A stretch of 64,000 bases of DNA from CAVUMR01 sp963742715 (GTDB taxonomy: Bacteria > Actinomycetota > Actinomycetes > Mycobacteriales > Micromonosporaceae): the NCBI GenBank assembly GCA_963742715.1, contig CAVUMR010000002.1, positions 248,001 through 312,000 on the forward strand, in the 5' to 3' direction. Below the pieces are notes generated by a model, which saw only the letters and a program-made list of their open reading frames with translations, was not told where the DNA came from and made no database searches. Below, one piece after another: positions 26,825-36,384 of the stretch (position 1 is the stretch's first letter; the number at the start of each line of letters is the position of its first letter). The position numbers and the translations under genes are program-made.

Positions 26825-27118
26825 ATGACCGACCGTGGACAAGCCACGAGCCCCGGCGTGGATCAGCAGGACGGCGATCAACAGAGCAGTGGGCAGCAGG
26901 GCAGTGAGCAGCAGGGCAGTGAGCAGCAGAGCGATCACCAGGCCGGCGATCACCACGCCGGTGACCACCAGGCCGGTGACCACCAGGCCGGTGATCAGCA
27001 GGGCAGCGACGAGCAGGGCGGCGATGAGCAGCGCCGGGACGAGGAGCCGTTGCCGATCAGCGAGCTGGTCGAAACCACCGGCGTGTACTCCTACGACGGC
27101 CGGCTGGCGCCCAGCTGA
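26825..27118 (+). CDS. Small Gln/Asp/Gly-rich repeat protein, unknown
   Basis: 97 aa. Residues about 20-68 are 5-residue repeats (GSEQQ, then DHQAG) encoded by 15-bp DNA repeats; the non-repetitive C-terminus is LPISELVETTGVYSYDGRLA. No signal or membrane segment; very acidic and probably disordered. AAAGG lies 7 nt before ATG. The stop codon lies in the first unit of the 27110-27228 repeat. Whether it is translated is uncertain, but the C-terminal block looks like a real protein motif rather than chance. Confidence 0.45.
   Translation: MTDRGQATSPGVDQQDGDQQSSGQQGSEQQGSEQQSDHQAGDHHAGDHQAGDHQAGDQQGSDEQGGDEQRRDEEPLPISELVETTGVYSYDGRLAPS
26886..27026. repeat. 15-bp tandem repeats inside the small acidic protein gene
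   Basis: Two abutting families of 15-bp units, one based on gagcagcagggcagt and one on gatcaccaggccggt, about nine units in total with several identical copies. Confidence 0.92.
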
Positions 27119-27228
27119 CGCTCTCCTGCCACGGGCCGCCCAGCCGACGTTGTGCTGGGACGGGCCGCCCAGCTGACGCTCTCCTGCCACGGGCCGCCCA
27201 GCCGACGTTGTGCTGAGACGGGCCGCCT
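27110..27228. repeat. 29-bp tandem repeat spanning two convergent stop codons
   Basis: About four units of 29 bp in two alternating versions (a 58-bp higher-order period). The left end contains the TGA of the 97-aa protein and the right end the TAG of the GIDE-domain gene; the copies between are duplicated gene ends with the stop altered. Confidence 0.9.
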
Positions 27229-27997
27229 AGCTGATCAGGCCCGCTACCAGCAGGACCAGGCCGGCGACCCCGGCCACCGCGCCGGCCACACTGGCGATCA
27301 CGTGGGTACGGCGGGCGGACGCGGTCAGCTCCTGCTCGCTGCGGGTGGAGATCAGGTACTGCCCCTGTGACGGTCGGGCCATGGCCAGCTCGCCGGTACG
27401 GTCGGACACCTCGCCCAGTACGAACAGCCGGGCGCCGGGGCGCACGATCCACTCCTGGTACCGGTAGCCGATGGTCCCGTTGGCGCCCGGCAGGCGCAGC
27501 TGGAACGAACCGAGCTGGAACTCCGCCCCGCTGTCGTCGGCCCGCTCGAACCGGTCCACCACCAGCTCGGCGCCGTCCATCCTGGCGCCCTCCGGGCGTA
27601 CCGGGATCACGCCGGACGCGTCCTGCACCGCGAACGGTACGGCCGAGGAGAAGTCGCTGACCGTCTCCTCGCGCTGGTCGGTACTGGTCCGGCCCTGCGA
27701 GTCGCGCCGGGTTTCCCGGTACCGCCGGATCACCGCGTGCCGGTGCCAGACGCACTGCTGCTGCGACATCTCCGCGGTCTGTGGGCCGTCCGGCCCGACC
27801 TGCGCGACCCCGGTCACCTCGCACACCCGGTTGAATCCGGTGCCGCCCAACTCGGTGGCGGTACCGCGGAGCATGGTCAGCTCCGCGCAGCTGAGCGTCT
27901 CGGCCTGTGCCATCGCCCGGCGACGACGGAACGCCGGTATCGCGATCACGAACGCCACCACTGCGCCGACCAGCAGAATCACCCCGGCGATGACCAT
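27227..27997 (-). CDS. GIDE-domain membrane protein
   Basis: 256 aa. N-terminal membrane helix (2-22), soluble central domain and a C-terminal hydrophobic pair (about 232-255). The centre carries TGFNRVCEVTGVAQ, QQQCVWHRHAVIRRYRE and WIVRPGARLFVLGEVS, matching the GIDE/MULAN-type domain found in bacterial membrane proteins without a RING. Function in bacteria unknown; possibly envelope stress. ATG at 27997 opens the first hydrophobic segment. Confidence 0.75.
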   Translation of the reverse strand: MVIAGVILLVGAVVAFVIAIPAFRRRRAMAQAETLSCAELTMLRGTATELGGTGFNRVCEVTGVAQVGPDGPQTAEMSQQQCVWHRHAVIRRYRETRRDSQGRTSTDQREETVSDFSSAVPFAVQDASGVIPVRPEGARMDGAELVVDRFERADDSGAEFQLGSFQLRLPGANGTIGYRYQEWIVRPGARLFVLGEVSDRTGELAMARPSQGQYLISTRSEQELTASARRTHVIASVAGAVAGVAGLVLLVAGLIS

Positions 27998-28173
27998 GTC
28001 CCCGTGACTCCCTCGTACCGATGGACCGCACCGCTGCCGCGGTGGTTGTCGGGCATACCCGACAGGTGCGGCACAGCCTGCCATGCTCGCGCGGGCGGCG
28101 TGCTCCGGCGACCCCGGCGCCGGTACCCGTAGAGGGGTAGAAGTAAGGGCGGGCCGGTGGCGAGGGAGGACCG

Positions 28174-28911
28174 ATGGGGCGGACAGCGGCGTACGACGAC
28201 ATCGCGGACTGGTACGAGCAGGAGTTCCTCCGCGCGCAACGCTCGCCCGCCAGTGCTCCCGCCACCACGCCAGCGGCCGATCCGCTCGGCATCGACCGGG
28301 CGCTGCGGGAACTGCTCGGCGCGGGCAGCGGCACCTGCCTGGAGCTCGGCTGCGGTACCGGGATCCATGCCGCGCTGTTGCGGGAGCTCGGCTGGACACC
28401 GGTCGGCGTCGACGTGTCCGGCGGCATGCTGCGGTACGCCCGGGAGCGGTTGCCCATCGCCCGCGCCGACGCGGAAACCCTGCCGCTGCGGGACTCCTCG
28501 GTACCGGCCGCGATCGCGATGATGGTCCACACCGACATGCCCGGGTACCCGCGGGTGCTGCGGGAGGCGGCCCGGGTGCTGCGGCCGGGCGGGGTGTTCG
28601 TACACGTCGGCGTTCATCCCTGTTTCTGCGGCGGGTTCGCCGATCGCGGCGATCTCGACGCCGTGGTGATCCGCCCGGGCTACCTGGACAGCAACTGGAC
28701 CCGCGCCTCGTGGACGGACCAGGGGCTGCGCGACAAGGTCGGCGCCAACCACTGGCCACTGCCGGAGCTGCTGGGCATGTTCGGTGACGCGGGACTGTCC
28801 CTCGACGGGTTCATCGAGGGCGGCGGGCCGACGCCGGTCGTGCTGGCCGTCCGGGCCCGCAAGCTCGCGGACGGTGCCGATCGGGCCGGTCAGGACGGTG
28901 CGGCCGGTTAG
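28174..28911 (+). CDS. SAM-dependent methyltransferase (class I)
   Basis: 245 aa. Motif I CLELGCGTGIHAALL (about 55-69), motif II region VGVDVSGGMLRYARERL, and VLRPGGVFVHVGVHP. N-terminal YDDIADWYEQEF is common in UbiE/type-11 enzymes. GGGAGG precedes the ATG by 4 nt. The acceptor is not predictable; near the C-terminus the sequence merges into degenerate repeats shared with the following intergenic DNA. Confidence 0.9.
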   Translation: MGRTAAYDDIADWYEQEFLRAQRSPASAPATTPAADPLGIDRALRELLGAGSGTCLELGCGTGIHAALLRELGWTPVGVDVSGGMLRYARERLPIARADAETLPLRDSSVPAAIAMMVHTDMPGYPRVLREAARVLRPGGVFVHVGVHPCFCGGFADRGDLDAVVIRPGYLDSNWTRASWTDQGLRDKVGANHWPLPELLGMFGDAGLSLDGFIEGGGPTPVVLAVRARKLADGADRAGQDGAAG

Positions 28912-28976
28912 GGCGGTGTCGCTCGGGCCGACAAGGCGGTGCCGCCCGTTGGGTGGTCCCACCGGCCGGTTGGGGC

Positions 28977-29134
28977 GGTGCGGCCGGGCGGTTGATCGGT
29001 GCGGCCGGGCGGTTAGCCTGTGCCGCCGGGCGGTTAGTCGGTGCGGCCGGGCGGTTAGTCGGTGCGGCCGGGCGGTTAGTCGGCGCGGCCGGGCGGTTAG
29101 TCGGCGCGGCCGGGCGGTTAGTCGGTGCGGCCGG
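28977..29134. repeat. 21-bp tandem repeat, 7.5 units, containing the LysE stop codon
   Basis: Seven full units of 21 bp from 28977 to 29123 plus a partial one. The unit carries gtgcggccgggcggttag; the last copies overlap the 3' end of the LysE-type gene, whose TAA (complement at 29118-29120) is within the unit. Confidence 0.95.
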
Positions 29135-29756
29135 TGAAGGCCAGCCCGATGCCGAGTCCGATCATGGTGAGCCCGCCGGTGCCGCCGGTGATGGCGAGTC
29201 GGCGCGGGCTGCGCGCGAACCAGTCCCGGGCGGTACCGGCGGCCAGCGCCCAGAGCCCGTCGCACACCAGCGCTATGGCCACGAAGATCGCACCGAGCAG
29301 CAGCAGTTGTACCGGTACGTGGCCGGCCGACCGGTCCACGAACTGGGGGAGGACCGCGGCGAAGAACACCGCCGACTTGGGGTTCGCGAGCCCCACCACG
29401 AAGCCTTCCCAGAGGGTGCGGCGACTGCTCTGCGGCGGTTGGGCGGTGGTGACCACGGCCGCCAGCCGGTGCCGGCGGACGATCGCGCGGACGCCGAGGA
29501 AGACCAGGTACGCCGCGCCGGCGAACTTGATGATCGCGAACACCACCGCGGAGCGGGCCACGACCACGCCGATCCCGACGGCGACCGCGACCACGGCGAG
29601 GTACTCCCCGGCCGCGTTGCCCACCACGGTGATGACCGCCGCGCGCCGGCCGAGCGCCAGCGCCCGGCCCACCACGAACAGCACGCTCGGCCCCGGGATC
29701 ACGATCAGTACCAGCGACAACAGCGCGAAAGCCAACAGCCGATCCGTTCCGGTCAC
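29118..29756 (-). CDS. LysE-family amino-acid exporter
   Basis: 212 aa, about six membrane helices. LLSLVLIVIPGPSVLFVVGRALALGRRAA is the conserved N-terminal signature, and LWEGFVVGLANPKSAVFFAAVLPQF the central one, of LysE/RhtB exporters. It would export amino acids or derivatives. GTG start at 29756 with TATGTT 8 nt upstream (leaderless-type) and GGAGG too close to the start to be a normal ribosome site. Confidence 0.9.
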   Translation of the reverse strand: MTGTDRLLAFALLSLVLIVIPGPSVLFVVGRALALGRRAAVITVVGNAAGEYLAVVAVAVGIGVVVARSAVVFAIIKFAGAAYLVFLGVRAIVRRHRLAAVVTTAQPPQSSRRTLWEGFVVGLANPKSAVFFAAVLPQFVDRSAGHVPVQLLLLGAIFVAIALVCDGLWALAAGTARDWFARSPRRLAITGGTGGLTMIGLGIGLAFTGRTD

Positions 29757-30177
29757 CTCCGGAACATAACCGCTGCGGCCGACCGGCCAACCGAATTACC
29801 GCCGCCGCCCGGCCGCAGCCCGCCGCCGCCCGGCCGCGCCCCCGGGCCGCGGCCCGCGCCGCCGGTCCGCCCGCCCGCGCCACCCCGGGCCGCGGCCCCC
29901 GCCGCCCACCCGGGCCGCGGCCCCCGCCGCCCGCGCGCGCCGCCGCCGCCCGCGCGGGCCGGTATCCCCCGATGGGGTCATCGCCATCGCAAAGCCACAA
30001 CGAATGGTCGATTCCGGACGTTGGGAGAGCTGGCTGGCCGCGGGCGCATCCCGAGCGGGCGGAATTGGCTCAGGCGGGGCGCCCGGGCGCCGATAGGAAT
30101 GAAGGCAGTGCCACCGGCAGCCGGCCCGCACGGGCAGGCAGCCGGAACAGCAGGTAGCGCAAGGAACAGGAGGACCG
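29757..30177. other. Intergenic region with an extreme G+C repeat block
   Basis: 420 bp between divergent LysE and GGDEF-EAL genes. 29797-29960 is nearly pure G+C with imperfect copies of ccgggccgcggcccccgccg; the remaining 215 bp before the GGDEF-EAL gene is more normal and must hold its promoter. No gene supported. Confidence 0.55.
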
Positions 30178-32604
30178 ATGGCGGCCACCCCCGCCGTACC
30201 TGTCCTGAGCGCCCGCGGCCAGGAGCGCAGTTGGAGCAGTGCCGGGCTGTACGTCGGTTACATCCTGGGCCTGCTCGCCATGGTCGCCTCCAAAGCCGCC
30301 GGCACGGTCGTACACAACATCGTCGTCGGCAGTGTGCTGCAGCTCCTCGGCATCGCCGCGCTGGTGCTGGCGATCCGCGCGGCCCGCTCGCGCAACCTGG
30401 ACCGCCGTACCCGCCGGGCCTGGACCCTGATAGCTGTCAGCTACGCACTGCTGGTCGTCGCGCGGCTGCTGTTCAGCCGGTACCAGGAGCAGCAGCTCTT
30501 CCCGTCGCCGGCCGACGCGGTGCGCCTGCTGTACGTGCCGGTGCTGCTCGCCGGCCTGCTCTGGTTCCCGACCCGCAGGTTGGTCGACCGGGACCGGTAC
30601 AAGGTCATGTTGGACACCGGCATCGTGCTGGCCGGTGGGTTCCTGCTGCTGTGGTACCTGGTGATCGGCCCGACCATGTCCGCGTCCGGCGTGCCGCTGG
30701 CCGCCATGCTGACCGCCATCGGGTATCTGGTCGGGGACCTGATCCTGCTGCTCGGCGTGGCGACCGTGCTGGTCCGCGGCTCCCTGCCGGTGTCCCGGCG
30801 GGCGCTCGCCATCCTCACCGCGGGGCTCGGCTTCGCCATGATCAGCGACGTGTACCTCGACCACCTGCGGGCCGACGTGCAGTGGGTGAACCCGCAGGAC
30901 TGGCAGTTCTTCTGCTGGATGACCGGACAGTTCCTACTCGCCCTGGCGCCGAGCGAGCAGCTCCGGGCGGCCCGGACGCGGACCGGCCCGGCCAGCGCGC
31001 AGCGGCGGATCAAGCGGCTGCCGTACCTGGCCCTGCTGGTGGGTCACGTCGTGCTGCTGGTGGTGGCGTTCGGTCAGGACCTGTACCCGTGGGGTGGCCT
31101 GATCATCGGGGCGGTGGTGATGAGCGGGCTGGTGGTGGTCCGCCAACTCGTCGCGGTGCGGGAGAACCGGGCGCTCGGGATCACCGATCCGTTGACCGGT
31201 CTGGCCAACCGGCGCCGGCTCATCGAGGTGCTCGACGCGGCGCTTTTCCGGGTCGGCTCCGCCGGCGAACCGGTCGCGGTGCTGGTGATCGACCTCAACG
31301 GCTTCAAGCAGATCAACGAGACGTACGGCAACGAGGTCGGCGACCGGATGCTGGTGAACTTCGGCGGCCAGCTCAACCGCTGCGTGTGGGGGCCGAGCAC
31401 GGTGGCGCGGATCGGCGCGGACGAGTTCGCGATCGTGCTGGACGGCGTCGGCGGCGTGGACAACGCGATCGCAGTGGCCAAGCGGATCGTCGCCGGCATG
31501 GACGATCCGGTTCGGGTCGACACGTACGAGCTGCGGCATCGGGCCAGCATCGGCATCGCCATGTCCGGACCGGGCGCGGACGATTCCGCGGACCTGCTGC
31601 ACCGTGCCGATGTGGCCATGCACCGGGCCAAGAGCCGCCGTACCTCCAGCTGGGAGCTGTACGTCGACGGCATGGAGAACATCCTGCACGGCGGCGACCT
31701 GGAGCAGGACCTGTACGCGGCGGTGAGCGGCGGCCAGCTGCGGTTGCAGTACCAGCCGATCGTCTCGCTGCACACCGGTGAGCTGGTCGGAGTGGAGGCG
31801 CTGGTCCGGTGGCAGCATCCGGTACACGGGATGCTCCAGCCGGACATGTTCATCCCGGTCGCGGAGCGCATCGGCGCGATCGTGGAACTCGGTACCTGGG
31901 TGCTGGAGACCGCGTGTCGGCAGGTTCGGCACTGGCGGCAATGGCTTCCTCCCGGCCGGCAGCTGCGGTTGAACGTGAACCTTTCGCCCGGCCAGCTCGG
32001 TGAGGCTTCCCTGGTCGAGGACGTGATCGCGATCCTGGTACGGACCGGTTTCGACCCGGCCCATCTGGTCCTCGAGGTGACCGAGAACGCGCTGGTCGAC
32101 GGCGGGTCGGCGATCGCCAAGCTGCGCGAGCTGAACGAGCACGGGATCCGGATCGCGCTGGACGACTTCGGTACCGGGTACTCCTCGCTGCGGTACCTGA
32201 CCAGGCTGCCGGTGGACATCCTCAAGATCGACCGGTGCTTCGTGGCCGAGATGAACGGCAGCCAGGAGGGCGCGGCGGTGGCCGAGGCGGTGATCCGGCT
32301 CAGTCAGATGCTGCACCTGGACACCGTGGCCGAGGGGGTCGAGCAGGCGAGCCAGGCGCATGAGCTGGTCGCTCTGGGCTGCGTCGCCGGCCAGGGATAC
32401 CACTTCGCCCGGCCGCTCGATCCGGAGGCGCTGGAGAAGCTCATCACCACGCTCGGTACGGCCTGGCCGATGCTGCCGGTCTCCGCGGACCTCGGTGCCC
32501 GAGGATCGCTAACCCCGGCACCGCCGCAACGCGCGCTCCCGGCCGCGACCGCGGGAACCCGCGGGGCGACCGTCGCGAGCCGCACCGGCCGGCGCAGCGC
32601 ATGA
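30178..32604 (+). CDS. Membrane GGDEF-EAL protein with degenerate GGDEF
   Basis: 808 aa. About nine N-terminal membrane helices (residues 22-330), then a GGDEF-type domain (LTGLANRRRLIE; signature GADEF at about 413-417) and an EAL domain with E540-A541-L542, NVNLSPGQL, DDFGTGYSS, KIDR and AEGVEQ. The EAL catalytic and metal residues are present, so it probably degrades c-di-GMP; the GADEF variant may lack or have weak cyclase activity or serve as a GTP sensor. GGAGG precedes ATG. It overlaps the next GGDEF-EAL gene by 4 bp. Confidence 0.93.
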   Translation: MAATPAVPVLSARGQERSWSSAGLYVGYILGLLAMVASKAAGTVVHNIVVGSVLQLLGIAALVLAIRAARSRNLDRRTRRAWTLIAVSYALLVVARLLFSRYQEQQLFPSPADAVRLLYVPVLLAGLLWFPTRRLVDRDRYKVMLDTGIVLAGGFLLLWYLVIGPTMSASGVPLAAMLTAIGYLVGDLILLLGVATVLVRGSLPVSRRALAILTAGLGFAMISDVYLDHLRADVQWVNPQDWQFFCWMTGQFLLALAPSEQLRAARTRTGPASAQRRIKRLPYLALLVGHVVLLVVAFGQDLYPWGGLIIGAVVMSGLVVVRQLVAVRENRALGITDPLTGLANRRRLIEVLDAALFRVGSAGEPVAVLVIDLNGFKQINETYGNEVGDRMLVNFGGQLNRCVWGPSTVARIGADEFAIVLDGVGGVDNAIAVAKRIVAGMDDPVRVDTYELRHRASIGIAMSGPGADDSADLLHRADVAMHRAKSRRTSSWELYVDGMENILHGGDLEQDLYAAVSGGQLRLQYQPIVSLHTGELVGVEALVRWQHPVHGMLQPDMFIPVAERIGAIVELGTWVLETACRQVRHWRQWLPPGRQLRLNVNLSPGQLGEASLVEDVIAILVRTGFDPAHLVLEVTENALVDGGSAIAKLRELNEHGIRIALDDFGTGYSSLRYLTRLPVDILKIDRCFVAEMNGSQEGAAVAEAVIRLSQMLHLDTVAEGVEQASQAHELVALGCVAGQGYHFARPLDPEALEKLITTLGTAWPMLPVSADLGARGSLTPAPPQRALPAATAGTRGATVASRTGRRSA

Positions 32605-34628
32605 CACCGACCCGGCCGTCCGGCACCGTCCGCCGTACCGCGACCGTCCAACGGGTCACTGCCATCCGCCGCGCGGCGCGCGGGCAGTCCATCACCTCAT
32701 GGCGGGTGTTGATGGCCCTGTCGCTGGTAGCCGTGGCCGCCGGTGCGCTCGGCGTGCACACCGTGCAGCAGCAGATCGAGACCCGGGCGCTGCACAGCGT
32801 CCAGTTCAGTTCGCGGCTGGTGCGCACCCTGGTGGTCGAACCACACGTCACCAAGGCCGACATCGACCGGAACCAGGTCGCCACGGGCTCGGTCGCGGCG
32901 CTCGACGCGGCCGTACTCCGGCTCCAGCGGTCCGAGGGGTTGGTGGGACTCGAGGTCTGGGCGCTCGACACCGGGACCCTGTTGTACGCGGACTCCAGCC
33001 ATCCGGACGGCGAGACGAGGCTGCCGGCCGACGAGCTGGCGATGGTCCGGGCCGGGGGCTTTCCCACCCAGGAAAGCCCTGCCGGAGAGGGCCGCCCGAT
33101 CCCGACCCTGGACGTGATGTTGCCGTACGACCCGGACGGGGACGGCCGGGCGGACGCGATGGTCGAGGTGGTGACCGCCCGGGACCCGATCGACGCCTCC
33201 ATCACGAAGTCGACCCGGATCCTGTACGGCGGCGCGGCCGCGATCGCGCTGCTCGGCGCGGTGGTGCTGTGGGCGGTACGGCGCCGGCAGCGGGTGCATG
33301 AGTACGCCGCTCACCACGACGGGTTGACCGGCCTCGGCAACCGCCTGCTGTTGGCTCAGCACGCGGCGTGGGAGCTTGGTCCGGAAGGTACCGGGGGACC
33401 GGTCGCGCTGTTGTTGCTCGACCTGGACCGGTTCAAGGAGGTCAACGACACGCTCGGCCACCACGCAGGGGACGAACTGCTCGTGGTGGTGGGCGGCCGG
33501 TTGCGGCAGGCCGCTGGCGAGGCGGACCTGGTGGTCCGGCTCGGCGGCGACGAGTTCGCGGTCCTGCTGCCGCGAACGACCGGCGAGGCCGACGCGATCG
33601 AAGCCGGTCGCCGGGTGCTGCGACTGCTCCGGGAGCCGGTGCTGCTGTCCGGCCTGGCAGTGGAGGTAGGCGGAAGCATCGGGGTGTCCCTCGCGCCCGG
33701 CCACGGCACCACGCTGAGCCACCTGCTGCGCGGCGCGGACGTGGCGATGTACGAGGCGAAGCGGCGCGGCGGCGGGGTGTCGCTGTACGACCCGGAGACC
33801 GACCCGCGGGAGGCGCAGCAGTTGAGCCTGCTCGCGGACCTGCGCCGCGGCATCATCGACAACCAACTCCGCCTGCACTACCAACCGAAGTCGACCCGGG
33901 ACGGACAGGTGGACCAGGTGGAGGCACTGGTCCGCTGGCAGCACCCGGTGCGCGGGCTGATCCCGCCGAACGACTTCGTACCGCTGGTCGAGCGCACCTC
34001 ACTGATCAAGCCGATGACCGAATGGGTGCTGCGCGAAGCCGCCGCGCAGTGCGCCGCCTGGCGCGCGGCGGGGCAGGACATCAGGGTCGCGGTCAACATC
34101 TCGCCGCGCAGCCTGACCCCGGAGCTGCCGGCGATGCTGGCGACCGCGTGCGGGCCAGTCAACCTGCCGCTGACCGCGCTGGATCTGGAGATCACCGAGA
34201 CCGCCGTGATGGTCGATCCGGCTGGCGCGGCCGAGGTACTGGCGCGGTTGCGCGACCTGGGCGTGTCCGTCTCGATCGACGACTTCGGGGTCGGGAACAC
34301 CTCCCTTTCCCTGCTCACCAGCCTGCCGGTGGACCGGCTCAAGATCGACCGCCGGTTCGTCACGAACATCCTGACCAGCGAGGTCGACGAGGCGGTGGTC
34401 CGGTGCATGATCGGCCTGGCCCGGGACCTCGGACTGTTGTGCCTGGCCGAGGGGGTCGAGTCGGTCGAGGTGTGGGAACGCCTGGCCGAGCTCGGTTGCG
34501 ACGAGATCCAGGGGTTCGTGCTGACCAAGCCGCTACCGGCCGACCAGCTCATGGGCTGGATGCGGGACTGGGAGCAGGACTCGGGGCACACCGGCACCGG
34601 CCCCGACCACGGCCGGGCGGCGAGTTGA
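32601..34628 (+). CDS. GGDEF-EAL bifunctional c-di-GMP protein
   Basis: 675 aa. One membrane helix (about 37-58), an extracytoplasmic region of about 155 residues, a second helix (about 212-230), GGDEF domain with intact GGDEF at 315-319 (VRLGGDEFAVLL), and EAL domain with E441-A-L443, NISPRSL, DDFGVGNTSL, KIDR and AEGVES. All key residues for both activities are recognisable. Its start overlaps the stop of the upstream GGDEF-EAL gene, so the two are co-translated and may work as a sensor pair with opposite or balanced activity. Confidence 0.93.
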   Translation: MTPTRPSGTVRRTATVQRVTAIRRAARGQSITSWRVLMALSLVAVAAGALGVHTVQQQIETRALHSVQFSSRLVRTLVVEPHVTKADIDRNQVATGSVAALDAAVLRLQRSEGLVGLEVWALDTGTLLYADSSHPDGETRLPADELAMVRAGGFPTQESPAGEGRPIPTLDVMLPYDPDGDGRADAMVEVVTARDPIDASITKSTRILYGGAAAIALLGAVVLWAVRRRQRVHEYAAHHDGLTGLGNRLLLAQHAAWELGPEGTGGPVALLLLDLDRFKEVNDTLGHHAGDELLVVVGGRLRQAAGEADLVVRLGGDEFAVLLPRTTGEADAIEAGRRVLRLLREPVLLSGLAVEVGGSIGVSLAPGHGTTLSHLLRGADVAMYEAKRRGGGVSLYDPETDPREAQQLSLLADLRRGIIDNQLRLHYQPKSTRDGQVDQVEALVRWQHPVRGLIPPNDFVPLVERTSLIKPMTEWVLREAAAQCAAWRAAGQDIRVAVNISPRSLTPELPAMLATACGPVNLPLTALDLEITETAVMVDPAGAAEVLARLRDLGVSVSIDDFGVGNTSLSLLTSLPVDRLKIDRRFVTNILTSEVDEAVVRCMIGLARDLGLLCLAEGVESVEVWERLAELGCDEIQGFVLTKPLPADQLMGWMRDWEQDSGHTGTGPDHGRAAS

Positions 34629-34764
34629 CCGGTGCGGCGGGACCGCCGTTGGTTCGTCCACACCCGACTGACCTGGAGTGACGGTCCGCTAAGTTGGTGG
34701 GCGGGGTGCCGGGAAGACTGGTCGGCGTGCCTTTGGTGTGTTCCCGACCTGTTGGAGTCCCGCG

Positions 34765-36243
34765 ATGGATGACGTCACGCGATTCGGCGGGATCGTCGCG
34801 GTGGTGGCAGCCGCGGCCCTGCTCGCCGTGCTGTCGAACCGGCTGAGCGCTCGTACCCTGATCCCGGCACCGGCGATCTTCCTGGTGTGCGCGGCGGTCG
34901 CCTCCGACGTGTTCCCGGGTCTGGGCGCGCTGTCGGTGGAGACGGTCCAGCGGATCGTGACGGTGGCGCTGGCGGTGCTCCTGTTCGACGGTGGCATGCA
35001 CATCGGCTGGCGGCAGTTCCGCTCCGCGGCCGGCGCGGTGGTGTGGATCGGCGTCGCCGGCACCGTCGTGACCGCCGGCGCCGTGGCCGGACTGGCGCAC
35101 CTGCTGTTCGGCCTCGGCTGGCTGGCGTCGCTGCTCATCGGTACCGCTCTGGCGCCCACCGATCCGGCGGTGGTGTTCTCGGTGCTCGGCCGGCGCGAGG
35201 TGCGGGGCCGTTCCGGCATCATCCTGGAGGGCGAGTCCGGCGCCAACGATCCGGTCGGGATCGCGCTGATGGTGAGCCTGCTCGCCGCCGGCGGCGTCAG
35301 CGGCGCCGGTGCGATCGGTACCGGCGTGGTCACGTTCGTACTGCAGCTGGTGGTCGGTGCCGCGGTCGGGCTGGCCGGCGGCTTCGCGCTGCTGTGGTTC
35401 ATGCGCCGGGTACCGCTGCCCAGTGAAGCGCTGTATCCGCTGCGTACCCTCGCCGGCGCCGCGTTGATCTACGGCGTGGCGACCGTCGCGGAAGGCTCCG
35501 GTTTCCTCGCCGTGTTCGTCGCCGGCATCGTGATCGGCGACGCGCGGGCGCCGTACCGGCTGGAGATCCGCCGGTTCCACTCGGCGCTCGCCAGTCTCGG
35601 CGAGATCGTGGCGTTCGTGGTACTCGGGCTGACCGTCTCGCTGGGGTCGCTGGTGCACGACAACGCGCTGGTCATCGGGCTGGTACTGGCCGCGCTGCTC
35701 GCCTTTGTCGTACGGCCGGTGCTGGTCGGACTGTTGCTGCTGCCGATCCGGCTGCGACCGGGGGAGCGCGGGTTCATCCTGTGGTCCGGGCTCAAGGGCG
35801 CGGTACCGATCCTGCTCGGCACGTTCGCCGTCGGCTCCGAGGTGGCCGGCGCCGACCAGCTGTACTCGATCATCTTCGTGGTGGTCGCGTTCTCCGTGGT
35901 CGTACAGGGTGGACTGGTCCCGTTGGTGGCCCGCCGGCTGAACGTGCCGATGCGTACCGTCGAGCCGGAACCGTGGGCGACCGGCATGCGGTTCCGGCAC
36001 GAGCCGGAGGGGTTGCGGCACCACGAGGTCGCCGCGGGTTCGGCGGCGGACGGCCGCGCGGTCCGCGACCTGTCCCTCGGCGCGGACGTGTGGATCAGCC
36101 TGGTCACCCGGGATGGGCAGCTCGTGCACGTCACCGGGGACACCGTGCTCGGCGCGGGTGACGAGGTGCTGGTGCTGGCCCATCCGGACCGCGACGACGA
36201 CCCGGCCGAGCTGTTCGCCGCGCCCGACGCAGGCGGGTCCTGA
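34765..36243 (+). CDS. Cation/proton antiporter with C-terminal RCK_C (TrkA-C) domain
   Basis: 492 aa, 12-13 membrane helices. ALAPTDPAVVFSVLGRREV and ILEGESGANDPVGIAL are the ion-translocation motifs of CPA-type Na+ or K+/H+ antiporters. The C-terminus (about 410-485: RAVRDLSLGADVWISLVTRDG, GDTVLGAGDEVLVLAHPD) is an RCK_C ligand-binding domain, as in K+/H+ antiporters of the YhaP/CvrA (NhaP2) group. ATG at 34765 after GGAG 7 nt upstream. Likely role: potassium and pH homeostasis. Confidence 0.9.
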   Translation: MDDVTRFGGIVAVVAAAALLAVLSNRLSARTLIPAPAIFLVCAAVASDVFPGLGALSVETVQRIVTVALAVLLFDGGMHIGWRQFRSAAGAVVWIGVAGTVVTAGAVAGLAHLLFGLGWLASLLIGTALAPTDPAVVFSVLGRREVRGRSGIILEGESGANDPVGIALMVSLLAAGGVSGAGAIGTGVVTFVLQLVVGAAVGLAGGFALLWFMRRVPLPSEALYPLRTLAGAALIYGVATVAEGSGFLAVFVAGIVIGDARAPYRLEIRRFHSALASLGEIVAFVVLGLTVSLGSLVHDNALVIGLVLAALLAFVVRPVLVGLLLLPIRLRPGERGFILWSGLKGAVPILLGTFAVGSEVAGADQLYSIIFVVVAFSVVVQGGLVPLVARRLNVPMRTVEPEPWATGMRFRHEPEGLRHHEVAAGSAADGRAVRDLSLGADVWISLVTRDGQLVHVTGDTVLGAGDEVLVLAHPDRDDDPAELFAAPDAGGS

Positions 36244-36384
36244 CAGCCTCGTCCGCCCCGGCTCGAACCGACTCCACGGTGGGCCGGCTACCGGGCAAAC
36301 GGATCAACCGCCAAGATCTAGGTCTCAGCGGTGAACCGCGCCCATATCCGACGCGGTCGACGCGTGTACCGAGCGGAGGACCAG

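Noticed and set aside
27979..30000. Long minus-strand open frame opposite the methyltransferase and across LysE
   Set aside because: It is a high-GC artefact: residues are Arg/Pro/Gly-rich without family motifs, and genuine genes occupy the region in other frames.
36250..36330. tRNA-like T-loop (ggttcgagcc on the minus strand)
   Set aside because: No matching acceptor, D-arm or anticodon arm can be paired around it; it is a chance match in the antiporter/binding-protein gap.
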